Positions 7,766-15,833 of a stretch of 17,230 nt of DNA are shown here, in pieces (the first letter of the stretch is position 1; every line of letters starts with the position of its first letter). Both the position numbers and the translations under genes were made by a program. This stretch comes from Anaerolineae bacterium (lineage in GTDB: Bacteria > Chloroflexota > Anaerolineae > JAAYZQ01), in assembly GCA_016929795.1 (NCBI GenBank), contig JAFGIA010000373.1, positions 1-17,230 on the forward strand, given 5' to 3'. The notes under the pieces were generated by a model that saw nothing but the letters and a program-made list of their open reading frames with translations, was not told where the DNA came from and did no database searches.

Positions 7766-10700
7766 CTACGAATTGCGCAGGACGAGGGGCAAATAGATCT
7801 CGGGCACGACCGCTCCAACGGTGACCGTGACGGCATCGCTGGCTGCCAGCCCCTGGCTGTCGGTTGCCGTGAGTGTCAGCAGGTGCTCTCCTGGCGAGAG
7901 CTCTACATCCCGCAGCGTGCTGCCCGTGCCCAGGTGCCCGTCGAGGTCCGAGGCCCAGGCCAGTGCCAGGCCTTCCAGCTCTCCCGCCTCCAGGTCGTAG
8001 GCCATGCCCTGCAGTGTGAGCGGCGGGGTGACCACCGACCCGGCCTGGGGCAGGGAAATGGCCGCCCAGGGCGCTTTGTCCGGCACGCTAAAGGTGCCGT
8101 CCGAGTCGTCGCCCGCCGTGTAAAAGCCATCGCTGGCCTCGACCCGCATCCGGGCGCTCGCCCCACCCGCCACCCAGGAGAGATCGAGATCCAGGGAGGT
8201 CGTGCCAGTCAGTCCGGCTGCCACCGGCAGCCAGGTCGCGCCGTTGTCGTGGCTGTACCAAAGGTTGTAGGTCAGCTCGTCGCCGGGGTCAGCGTCTTGG
8301 GCCGTCCATTGGACCAGGACGCTACCGCCCAGCGATTCACCGCCGTTGGGCGCAGTCAGCGTCACCACGGGCGCGTGGGCACTGGCTGCCACCTGGCCCA
8401 GGTCGGCGGCCCCTTTCCGCAACACCACCCTGGCAGCATTGGGGTCGAGGGGCAGGCCGGCGACAAAGAGGGCGGCGTCCGCCTCTCCCTCAGGCGCCAG
8501 GCCCAACCACTCGGCATGGAAGCAGTGGTCGGCCAGCACGGCATCGGCTGCGTCGCGCAGCTCCAGGCAATACTCGAACCCATCGGGCGGATAGTTGTCG
8601 GGCGGATAGGCGCTGCTGATCTGCCAGAAGGGGGAGAAGGCGACCATGCCGTCGGTGTGGACCAGCCCGCTCACCAGCAGACAAGTCTGATCCAGGATGG
8701 GGGCAGCCTGGGCGGGCGGCGGCGGCCACTGGCCCCAGTCAGAGACAAAGACCTGGCCGTAATGATAGGGTGAGATCCAGCGCGGGGCACACAGAGAAAC
8801 CAGGTCATAGTGGCTGCGCGGCACGATCTGGTTTGCGATGTGATCGTAGCCATATTCCTGGATGGCGGCGTCGGGATAGGGCCAGAACGCCTTTGAGTAT
8901 GGGTCCCCACATGGCCAGTCCGCCTTGGGGATACAGAGATCCAGGGCCAGGCCGGCAGTCAGGGGGATCTCTGACGCATCTCCGGGGGCGACACCGCCGC
9001 CCCCAAGCAGCCAGGGGATGCTGCCGTCGGGGAACGCCGCCACCAGTGGGCCGACGACGCTGCGCGGCAACCCACGATCGAGGCCCCCCCGAATCTCGAG
9101 AAGGGCCAGGACAAGGCGGAGAAATTCCGGCAACGCTTGCATGTTGCGGTCGACGGGAAGGGGAGGGAGGAGGCGCATCCCCAAGCCGTGATAGGGCAGG
9201 ATCTGTTCCAGCAGCCCCTGCTTTTGCAGGATGGCTTGCTTGTCGGGCAGCCGGGCCGGCGTGCCTCCCGGCCCATACTTGATGGGCAGGTAGTTAATGG
9301 TCAGTGGGCTGTTGGCGGCAAAGGCCAGCTCCTTGCGCCATTCGTTGTTGTCATGGGTCATTTCTTGGATCGTGTGCTGGGGATTCACCTCTACAGTAAA
9401 ACTCACTGCGCCGTTCAGCCACTGCTCGGGCAGTTGGAACGTCAAGCCTGGCTCGGAGCGCAACGCGTCCCAGTCGGTCGCCGGGCTGGCCGTGGCCACC
9501 CCCGCCAGCGAGCCCAGGGGGGCGCCGTCGCGATAGCCCCTCAACTCCACCGGAGTGTTCATCGTGCCCCACAAGCTGTCCACATAGACGCGCACTACGG
9601 TCGGTTTGCCGGCTACCAGCGGCACCGAGTTGTTGAGCTCCTGCACGACCTGCACCACCTCCACCCCGGCAATCCCCAGATCGATCACCCCGCACTCGTG
9701 GCCTGGCAGCCAGCCGGAATAATCCACCAGGCCGCCAGCACCCCCAATCTCGACAATCTTGTCGCCCTGGCCGTCTGGATGGGCGGCATAGGTTGGCCCT
9801 GAGGCGTGCCCCCAATAATTGCCGCTGGCGTCCAGAACGTCGCTGGCCCGCTGTTCCGTGGTCAAGCCGCTACACCAGGCGTTGTCGGTGCAACCGTTGC
9901 CAGAGATGCAGTTGCCGTGGATGGCCGCGGCCGGATCATACAGATAACTCGCATCACTCGAGTCCGCCCAGATGCCGGCTGCGTTGCCCGACAGGGTATT
10001 GTCGCTCACGGCGGCATCCAGGTCGCCGAGCAGCAGGATGCCCTTACTCCAACCGGTGACGACGTTCCTGCGGATCGATACCTGCTGCACGATCAGGCCC
10101 CATTCCGGCCAGAGCCCGCGCACCATGATGCCAGTTTTGCCCTCGGCCAGGGCAGCGCCCTGGCCATCCACCACATTCTCTTCCACTGTGGCCGGGCTGG
10201 AGGCTTGCAGCCAGATAGCTACCCCACCTGGCGGGGCGCCGCAGAATTGGTTCCACCGCACGGTGACAGGATGGGGGGGCATCAGGTCGACCCCACTGTC
10301 CCAGAACCGGTTGTCCTCGACGACCCCCTCCGACTCGCCCATCATCGTCACCTGAGAGCCGTCGTAGAAGCGATTGCCATAGATCAGGACGTTTGCTGTG
10401 GGATAGGTGGGCGAATCCCCGGCACGCACCTTGCTGTTGTAAAAGCTATTGTCTGTCAAGGTGTGTAGCACGCCTGGCCCGCTACCGACGATGGCGAGGG
10501 TGCTGGTCTGGAACGTGTTGCCCGTCACCTGCTGCTCGTTGGCCCCAAAGAGCCACAGGGTGCTGTACTGCGCCAGGGTGCTGTTTCTGAACGAGCTTGA
10601 GTGATGCCAGAGATAGAGCGATACTCCCTCGAGGCGGGCACCACCCGCTTGCACCGTTCCACCCAGGCCCAGCACCTGGTCGGCAATCATCACGGAAGGG

Positions 10701-11161
10701 ATCGCTGGATGGCGCGTGACACGCGCGCCGGCACCCATGTCGAGGGTCGCCCCGCCAGTCACGGCCACACTGTCCCTGATCTCAAAGTGATCGGCGCGCC
10801 AGGAGACATCCTCCCAGATCTGCCCCTGGATCTCGCCGACGGTGGCTTGCTGCGTCCCACCGCAGTGGTCCGGGTATCCTGGCTTGGCGGCGCACATCTG
10901 GTAGGCATAGGTATGTTCCTGGAGTACACCCATGTCGCGGTAGAAGGTTGTAGCGGTGTCGAACTCGGCGATCTTGACCCCATCGCGCATGACCTTGTAG
11001 GTAGGCCAGTCCGAATAGAGTATCCATTTCAGGTCGACGTGGTCGTGGCCCACAAACTGGACCGGATAGTCAAAACTTGGCTTGGATGAAAGTGAGAGTG
11101 GGCCAGCAGGCGCAGTAGAATCACCCGCCCTTGCGGATGCCACTACCCTGTCCTGGGCCAC
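7766..11161 (-). CDS. Large secreted beta-helix / CARDB / degenerate protease-like / Ig-like protein (body after the in-frame TGA)
   Basis: The open frame after the in-frame TGA has 1131 codons from a GTG at 11161, but the natural start is the ATG at 11278. Approximate domains in this numbering: an Fn3-like module (25-100), parallel beta-helix repeats (120-480), a CARDB-like adhesion module (489-600, DLGIAGVEVVQVV), a region resembling secreted metalloproteases (about 600-830), two Ig-like modules (about 925-1020 and 1025-1118), and the tail IYLPLVLRNS. The protease-like region keeps WPCGDP, YPYPDAAIQEYGYD-like and SLCAPRWISPYHY segments, while the place of the HExxH metal site reads TAGLALDLCIPKAD (about 733-746). 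It is therefore probably not a protease. No ribosome binding site fits the GTG. It is first in an operon with the second beta-helix gene. The function is probably surface display or adhesion. Confidence 0.8.
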   Translation of the reverse strand: MAQDRVVASARAGDSTAPAGPLSLSSKPSFDYPVQFVGHDHVDLKWILYSDWPTYKVMRDGVKIAEFDTATTFYRDMGVLQEHTYAYQMCAAKPGYPDHCGGTQQATVGEIQGQIWEDVSWRADHFEIRDSVAVTGGATLDMGAGARVTRHPAIPSVMIADQVLGLGGTVQAGGARLEGVSLYLWHHSSSFRNSTLAQYSTLWLFGANEQQVTGNTFQTSTLAIVGSGPGVLHTLTDNSFYNSKVRAGDSPTYPTANVLIYGNRFYDGSQVTMMGESEGVVEDNRFWDSGVDLMPPHPVTVRWNQFCGAPPGGVAIWLQASSPATVEENVVDGQGAALAEGKTGIMVRGLWPEWGLIVQQVSIRRNVVTGWSKGILLLGDLDAAVSDNTLSGNAAGIWADSSDASYLYDPAAAIHGNCISGNGCTDNAWCSGLTTEQRASDVLDASGNYWGHASGPTYAAHPDGQGDKIVEIGGAGGLVDYSGWLPGHECGVIDLGIAGVEVVQVVQELNNSVPLVAGKPTVVRVYVDSLWGTMNTPVELRGYRDGAPLGSLAGVATASPATDWDALRSEPGLTFQLPEQWLNGAVSFTVEVNPQHTIQEMTHDNNEWRKELAFAANSPLTINYLPIKYGPGGTPARLPDKQAILQKQGLLEQILPYHGLGMRLLPPLPVDRNMQALPEFLRLVLALLEIRGGLDRGLPRSVVGPLVAAFPDGSIPWLLGGGGVAPGDASEIPLTAGLALDLCIPKADWPCGDPYSKAFWPYPDAAIQEYGYDHIANQIVPRSHYDLVSLCAPRWISPYHYGQVFVSDWGQWPPPPAQAAPILDQTCLLVSGLVHTDGMVAFSPFWQISSAYPPDNYPPDGFEYCLELRDAADAVLADHCFHAEWLGLAPEGEADAALFVAGLPLDPNAARVVLRKGAADLGQVAASAHAPVVTLTAPNGGESLGGSVLVQWTAQDADPGDELTYNLWYSHDNGATWLPVAAGLTGTTSLDLDLSWVAGGASARMRVEASDGFYTAGDDSDGTFSVPDKAPWAAISLPQAGSVVTPPLTLQGMAYDLEAGELEGLALAWASDLDGHLGTGSTLRDVELSPGEHLLTLTATDSQGLAASDAVTVTVGAVVPEIYLPLVLRNS

Positions 11162-11179
11162 GCCTGGCTGCGCCTCGAG

Positions 11180-11278
11180 TCAGGTGACCCACAGCAAGCC
11201 CAGGATCAGGATGCCTACCGACATGCTCAACGTGGTGACACGGGAACGCTGGCAGTCCATGGAGATCTGCGTCCTCAT
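11180..11278 (-). CDS. Signal-peptide segment ended by an in-frame TGA
   Basis: An ATG at 11278 has GAGGAGG about 5 nt upstream, the best ribosome binding site in the region. It opens 32 codons with a basic start (MRTQ...CQRSR) and a hydrophobic core SMSVGILILGLLWVT, then TGA (11180-11182). The same frame continues without a break as LEAQPGVAQDRVV into the 1131-codon body, where LEA-Q would suit signal peptidase. So this is the 5' end of the large beta-helix gene, split by one stop. The context is UGA-C, a weak termination context in E. coli. Choices are a nonsense mutation, a sequence error or read-through. Confidence 0.7.
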   Translation of the reverse strand: MRTQISMDCQRSRVTTLSMSVGILILGLLWVT

Positions 11279-11296
11279 CTCTTTTCCTCCTCGTGA

Positions 11297-11315
11297 GGGC
11301 CGGCATATCCGGCCC
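11297..11315 (-). promoter_or_regulatory. Perfect hairpin in the leader of the beta-helix operon
   Basis: GGGCCGG and CCGGCCC are perfect inverted arms (7 bp) around a 5-nt loop, ending 4 nt before the ribosome binding site of the ATG at 11278. It could hold back ribosome loading or be a protein-binding site. No clear -35/-10 pair was found in 11279-11500. Confidence 0.35.
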
Positions 11316-11427
11316 CTGTGCGGGCAGTTGGCTGCGGTGGAGGCTGTGGATGACTTGGCAGGCTGTGATGGTCTGCTGCAAGTTGCCGGCTTGCTGCAAA
11401 GGGCAGGCAACGGCGCTTGCTCTTGCT

Positions 11428-11453
11428 CCCCCCCCCCCTCCTGGAGGGGGGGG
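11428..11453. repeat. C-run/G-run inverted repeat
   Basis: A run of 11 C, then TCCTGGAG, then a run of G forms a 10-bp stem with almost no loop. It lies between the hydrolase stop and the beta-helix leader. No T-run follows on the minus strand, so it is not a classic terminator, but it may block polymerase or be a length-variable tract. Confidence 0.4.
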
Positions 11454-11484
11454 CCTGAATCCTCTTTACAGAGTGATAGGGAAT

Positions 11485-11506
11485 GAGTGACAGGTGTCTG
11501 TCACTC
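11485..11506 (-). terminator. Hairpin over the hydrolase stop codon
   Basis: GAGTGACAG and CTGTCACTC are perfect 9-bp arms with a 4-nt loop. The first arm contains the TGA stop of the hydrolase on the minus strand. The following sequence (ATTCCCTATC) lacks a T-run, so it may protect the 3' end of the transcript rather than terminate it. Confidence 0.35.
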
Positions 11507-12871
11507 GTCCCCCGTCGTCTGGCGCCCAAACAGCGCCAGGAATCTGTCCAGCTCGTACCATGCCCCCTGCGCCGGCGGCGACAGGCGCGGCAGGGCAAAG
11601 TCAAAAGCGTGGTCGGTCTGGGGCAGCTCCAGGTAGACGGCGGCGACGCCGGCGGCGAGCAGCTTGTGGTAGAGTGCCCGGGCCGACTCGACGGGCACGA
11701 TAAAGTCGTGTGTGCCGTGCAGCAGCAGCGTGGGCGGGCAGCCGGCAGCGACGTGGTGGAGCGGCGAGCCGAGCTCGTACATCGCCGGCAGCTCGTCGGG
11801 CGCGCAGCCGGCCAGCTCGTGGGCGAGGGGGACGCCGCGTCGCATGGCCTCCCACTGGGCTGTCCACCAGCTCGGCTCTCCGAACGCGGGCGCAGCCGCT
11901 GCGGGGAGGGGGTTCTCGCCCCATTCGTGCATTAACGTCTGGTTATAACCGGCGACGGCCTCCAGGTCGGTGGGGCCGTAAAAGGACACGACGGCGCACG
12001 CGCTCAGGTCCGCGCCGGCCAACTCGTGGGGGGTCAAGGCGGGATGGTCGGGCGTGTACGCGGCCAGTAGTGCCAGGTGTGCCCCGGCCGACCCGCCGGC
12101 CAGGACGACGCGCTCGGGATCGACCTGGTAGTCGGCGGCGTGGGCCTTGATCCAGGCGACGGCGCGCTTGGCATCGTGCACCATCTCGAGGATGGTTGCT
12201 TCTGGGTAGAGGCGATAGGCCACATCCACGATCACGTGCCCCTGTGCCGCCAGGTGGCGAAAGAGGGGCCGGGTGGCCATGTCCTTGTCGCCCAGGTACC
12301 ACGCGCCGCCGTGCAAAAAGACGACGGCCAGGCCCGAGGGGGCCACGCCGGCAGGTGGCTGCCACACGTCACACAGCAGGGGCCGGCCAGGCGGCCGCCG
12401 GCCGGGATCGGTGACCCCTTGTAGGGGCGCGGTTTCCGCGCCCTGCATCGGCGACGGGGCGACGTGGGCAAAAACGACGTTCTGTGCCCAGCGCGCTTCT
12501 GGGTCACGCGCCAGGAAGGGTGTCCAGCGCTTTTGGAGCATCCGCCTCCGCCGCGCCTCGGGAATCCGCCCCTGCCACCCGGGGCCAAACGCGCGCTCGA
12601 AATCGGCCGTGCTGGCCAGGGTGCGCCGCACATAACCCACCGACGCCCAGGCGCCCGCCAGGCCTGCCACGAGCGCGAGCGGCGCGCGGCTGAGGCCGCC
12701 CAGGAGCGCGCCCGCGGCGCCCACCACAGCCAGCCAGGGTGAGAGCGCCTGGGCCACGATCTTGAAGAACCAGGGCCCCAGGCCCATCGATGTGCGCAAG
12801 TGCACAAAGTGGAGCGCACCCAAGATGAGCGACACGCCGGATAGGAACTTTGCCAGCGACCTGGTTTTCAC
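11501..12871 (-). CDS. Membrane-anchored alpha/beta hydrolase (esterase/lipase-like)
   Basis: The 456-residue product has two or three N-terminal hydrophobic segments (about 9-23, 46-60 and 63-79), then an alpha/beta-hydrolase domain from about 165. It shows the oxyanion motif HGGAW (187-191), the nucleophile S261 in GGSAGA, D389 in HGTHDF and H421 in TDHAF, a full triad of the carboxylesterase / hormone-sensitive-lipase-like type. Such enzymes cleave carboxylic esters. The start is GTG at 12871: GGAGGAG lies just upstream, and GTGA overlaps the AOR stop by 4 nt; a start at 12916 would lie inside that gene. Residues 142-152 (MQGAETAPLQG) are encoded by a perfect palindrome at 12425-12443 and its flanks, which looks like an in-frame insertion of a small repeat. 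The substrate is unknown. Confidence 0.88.
   Translation of the reverse strand: MKTRSLAKFLSGVSLILGALHFVHLRTSMGLGPWFFKIVAQALSPWLAVVGAAGALLGGLSRAPLALVAGLAGAWASVGYVRRTLASTADFERAFGPGWQGRIPEARRRRMLQKRWTPFLARDPEARWAQNVVFAHVAPSPMQGAETAPLQGVTDPGRRPPGRPLLCDVWQPPAGVAPSGLAVVFLHGGAWYLGDKDMATRPLFRHLAAQGHVIVDVAYRLYPEATILEMVHDAKRAVAWIKAHAADYQVDPERVVLAGGSAGAHLALLAAYTPDHPALTPHELAGADLSACAVVSFYGPTDLEAVAGYNQTLMHEWGENPLPAAAAPAFGEPSWWTAQWEAMRRGVPLAHELAGCAPDELPAMYELGSPLHHVAAGCPPTLLLHGTHDFIVPVESARALYHKLLAAGVAAVYLELPQTDHAFDFALPRLSPPAQGAWYELDRFLALFGRQTTGDE
12425..12443. repeat. Short palindromic repeat inside the hydrolase gene
   Basis: GGGCGCGG-TTT-CCGCGCCC is a perfect 8-bp hairpin, flanked by TTGTAG and TGCA. It resembles the small GTAGGGGCG...CGCCC palindromes scattered in some GC-rich bacterial genomes (from memory). 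It adds about eleven codons in frame between the helix-rich N-terminus and the catalytic domain, where an extra loop would be tolerated. Confidence 0.5.
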
Positions 12872-14763
12872 TCGATCTCCTCCATCAGCGTCCCCAGCCC
12901 CAGCTTTTGGATGCACTCATCCGTGGGCACGCCCGTCTCTGGGTCCCAGCCCATCATTTCGTAGAAGCGGCGGCGCGCCCAGGCGAAATCCTCGTCCGTG
13001 ATCCCGACCCCGGCCAGCGGCCCTTCCTCAAAGGCAGTCATCACGCGCCGCGGCAGCACGTCGTCCTCGACGGTGAACCCCTGGCGCACGTTGAACAGGC
13101 GCGACAGAGCCTGGGCGCGCGCGCCCACGTCGAGCACGTCGTGGATGCTATATTCCACCCCGGCCACACCGGAGAGCGCCTGCGCCAGGTGGGGATACTC
13201 GTAATCGTAAAAGTGGCAGTTCAGCGCACAGTCCTGAAAGTGCTTCCAATTCACCTCGGTGGTGAAAATGCGCATCTTTTCCTCGTTGAACACATTCCAC
13301 GGCACCGGCTCCGCTGGTGGGTCGAGCGCCGCGTTCACCCGGTTCAGCCCGCCACCCGGCCGGGCGAACTCGCGGTCGTGGCTGTTCATCATGTGGTCGG
13401 CGCCGACAGGGGCCACGGCATAGCCCAGGCCCAGCGCCACCTTGGCCCGCGGCTCGTGCATCGGCAGCTCCTGGCCCTTGACGGTGATGTTGGCCGGCTC
13501 GGTCTCGGGGCCAAAATAGGTGGACATGCGGTCCACCCCCTCGGCCATCAGGTCGCCAAAGCCCTGGCGGTGGGCGATCATCTCGACTGAGCGCAGCAGT
13601 ACGTCGGCATCGCCCCAGCGATATTCGATCCCCTCCGTGTCCTCGGGGGTGATCCATCCCTTCTCAAAGCACTCCATGACAAAAGCGATCGACATGCCCG
13701 CCGAAATGGCGTCGAGGCCGTAGGCGTTGGCGCGCTCGTTGGCCTTGAGCACGGCCAGATTGTCGGTGACGTCGCACGATGGGCCAAAGGCGCCCATCGC
13801 CTCGTACTCGGCGCCGCCATACACCGGGTCGAGCCGCTGCCACGGGTCCTCGCTCTCGTTCTTGAACACCTGCTTGCAGCGGACGGGGCAGCCCATGCAC
13901 GTGTCACGCCCCTCGAGGTACAGCTCATAGTTGCGCTCGCCGCTTAGCATCTCGTACTCTTCAAAGAGGGGGTCCTGAAAGTTGCGGGTGGGCAGGCTGC
14001 CCTGCATGCCGTGGCCCCGGATGCCGCCCTGGGTGCCCAGGCCAATGCCCTCCGCCGCCCATCCCATCCGCTCCCGATAGTTCTCGCCCAGCCAGCGGGC
14101 GACCTCTGTCACTTTTTTCCTGTTGGCCACGGGCACCTGCAGCGTGCCGCGCACGGCCACTGCTTTGAGATGCTTGGAGCCCATCACCGCGCCCAGGCCG
14201 TTGCGCCCGGCGGCGCGGTTCACGTCGTGCATCACGGCTGCATAGCGCACCAGGTTCTCGCCGGCCGGGCCGATCTGGGCCACGCGCACCCGGTCATCCC
14301 CCAGTTCCTCGCGGATCAGTGCCTCTGTGGGCGCCGTCTCCAGGCCCCACAGGTGCTCCGCCGGCCGGATCTCGACCTGGCCGTCGTGGATCCAGAGATA
14401 GACGGGCGACTCGGCGCGGCCGTGGACGACGAGGGCGTCGAACCCGGCGCGCTTGAACTCGTGGCCCCACCAGCCGCCCACCTCGCTGCTGCCCAGTGCA
14501 CCTGTCAGCGGCGACTTGGCCGCCACCCCGTGCCGCCCCGCGCCGGGAAAGCTCGTGCCCTGCATGATGCCCGGCACAAAGAGGAGCAGGTTGTCAGGTG
14601 CCAGCGGCTCGACCTCGGGCGGCAGGTCACGCAGCAGCAGGTAGGCGGCCACTGCGCGGCCGCCCACCAGCAGCCGGTAAAACTCGTCGGGCGGATGCTC
14701 GGCGTGCATCTCCCCTGTGGTCAGGTCAACGTGCACGATCTTGCCATGGACTCCACCGATCAT
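12868..14763 (-). CDS. Aldehyde:ferredoxin oxidoreductase (tungstopterin family)
   Basis: The 631-residue length and the start MIGGVHGKIVHVDLTTGEM are those of the AOR family, which oxidises aldehydes to carboxylic acids and passes electrons to ferredoxin in the cytoplasm. The [4Fe-4S] ligands are C289, C292 and C296 (TCMGCPVRC), with the fourth at C512 or C516 (DCALNC). The pterin-binding loop is AGRNGLGAVMGSKHLKA (185-201). The ATG at 14763 is preceded by AAAGGTGG; the frame is open further 5' but there it overlaps prs and has no family similarity. It starts 26 nt after the prs stop and shares GTGA with the hydrolase, so the three form one operon. No tungstate transporter, MoaD-like gene or ferredoxin adjoins it. 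The exact aldehyde cannot be told. Confidence 0.93.
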   Translation of the reverse strand: MIGGVHGKIVHVDLTTGEMHAEHPPDEFYRLLVGGRAVAAYLLLRDLPPEVEPLAPDNLLLFVPGIMQGTSFPGAGRHGVAAKSPLTGALGSSEVGGWWGHEFKRAGFDALVVHGRAESPVYLWIHDGQVEIRPAEHLWGLETAPTEALIREELGDDRVRVAQIGPAGENLVRYAAVMHDVNRAAGRNGLGAVMGSKHLKAVAVRGTLQVPVANRKKVTEVARWLGENYRERMGWAAEGIGLGTQGGIRGHGMQGSLPTRNFQDPLFEEYEMLSGERNYELYLEGRDTCMGCPVRCKQVFKNESEDPWQRLDPVYGGAEYEAMGAFGPSCDVTDNLAVLKANERANAYGLDAISAGMSIAFVMECFEKGWITPEDTEGIEYRWGDADVLLRSVEMIAHRQGFGDLMAEGVDRMSTYFGPETEPANITVKGQELPMHEPRAKVALGLGYAVAPVGADHMMNSHDREFARPGGGLNRVNAALDPPAEPVPWNVFNEEKMRIFTTEVNWKHFQDCALNCHFYDYEYPHLAQALSGVAGVEYSIHDVLDVGARAQALSRLFNVRQGFTVEDDVLPRRVMTAFEEGPLAGVGITDEDFAWARRRFYEMMGWDPETGVPTDECIQKLGLGTLMEEIE

Positions 14764-14789
14764 GATGTGCGCCACCTTTCGGTCCGTGA

Positions 14790-15779
14790 TTATTCTTCTT
14801 CGTCTTCGCCGAATACGAACAGGTCGCCGATCGACGCCTGCCAATAGTTGCGCCGGATCGCCTCGCCAAAGATGCGCGCCACCGATACGATTTCCAGCTT
14901 GGGATACGCGGACGCGTTCGGCACGTGGACCGTGTCGGTCGCGATCACGCGCGTGATGTACGGATGGCGCGCCAGCCGCTCCAGCCCGTCGCGCACAAAC
15001 ACCCCGTGCGTGCACGCCACCCAGATTTCCTCAATGCCGTAGCGAACCAACAGGTCGCTCAATTCGAGGATCGAGCCACCCGTAGCCACCTCATCGTCAT
15101 AGACCAGCGCGCGGTGGAACCCCGACAGTGGCGCGCCCACGATGCCTGTGATCTGGACCTGGGTGTCTGTGATACGCTCCTTGTTCGCCGCCGCCACATC
15201 GAGGCCCAGGTGCTCGGCAAAGCGCATGGCCGACTTGACGTTGCCCATGTCAGGCGTGACGACCACGGTACCTTGCAGCTCTTCAGCGCTGAGCTGGGCC
15301 TGCAGCACCGGCCGGCTGCTGAGCGGGTCGGTGGGCACGCTGAAAAAGCCGTGCACCTGCGGCGCGTGCAGCATCATGGTCATCACGTGGGTGGCGCCGG
15401 CCGTCTGGATCAGGTCAGCCACCAGGCGCGCCGTGATCGAGATGCGCGGCGCATCCTTCTTGTCCGAGCGGGCAAACGAATAGTAGGGGATGATGGCGTG
15501 CACCTCGCTGGCCGACGCCGAGCGGGCGATGTCGAGCATCATCAGCAGCTCCATCAGGTGGTCGTTCACGGGCGGCGACAGCGATTGGACGACGTACACC
15601 TTGCGCGAGCGCACGCTGGCGCCGAGCTGGATGTAAAGGTTGTCGTTGCTAAAGCGGCTGACGTGCGTCTTTTCGAGAGGGATCTCCAGGTACTCGGCAA
15701 TCTTGCCCGCCAGTTCTGGATTCGAGCTGCCGGCGAACAAGCGCACGTCGCCACGATCTATTTTGCCTGTGACCATCAT
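14790..15779 (-). CDS. prs: Ribose-phosphate pyrophosphokinase family protein
   Basis: The product (329 residues from the first of two adjacent ATGs, 328 from the second) matches PRPP synthetase, which makes phosphoribosyl pyrophosphate from ATP and ribose 5-phosphate for nucleotide and His/Trp synthesis. Conserved parts are LFAGSSNPELA (14-24), RFSNDNLYI (42-50), the ATP-site segment YYSFARSDKKDAPR (99-112) and LHAPQVHGFF (137-146). The PRPP loop reads VYDDEVATGGS (226-236), where the usual form is DDxxDTGGT: the third acidic residue is Ala. The end is strongly acidic (GEDEEE). ATG at 15776 would place the GAGAGAGG site 5 nt away; ATG at 15779 leaves only 2 nt, so 15776 may be the real start. 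It heads the operon with AOR and the hydrolase. Confidence 0.88.
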   Translation of the reverse strand: MMVTGKIDRGDVRLFAGSSNPELAGKIAEYLEIPLEKTHVSRFSNDNLYIQLGASVRSRKVYVVQSLSPPVNDHLMELLMMLDIARSASASEVHAIIPYYSFARSDKKDAPRISITARLVADLIQTAGATHVMTMMLHAPQVHGFFSVPTDPLSSRPVLQAQLSAEELQGTVVVTPDMGNVKSAMRFAEHLGLDVAAANKERITDTQVQITGIVGAPLSGFHRALVYDDEVATGGSILELSDLLVRYGIEEIWVACTHGVFVRDGLERLARHPYITRVIATDTVHVPNASAYPKLEIVSVARIFGEAIRRNYWQASIGDLFVFGEDEEE

Positions 15780-15833
15780 TGCCTCTCTCTCACCAGGTGC
15801 GGCTGTGGCGCACCGTCGTGTCTCGCGATACCG

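Noticed and set aside
7343..8773. A 476-codon plus-strand frame across the junction of the two beta-helix genes
   Set aside because: It spans two well-supported genes on the other strand, has no domain and no ribosome binding site.
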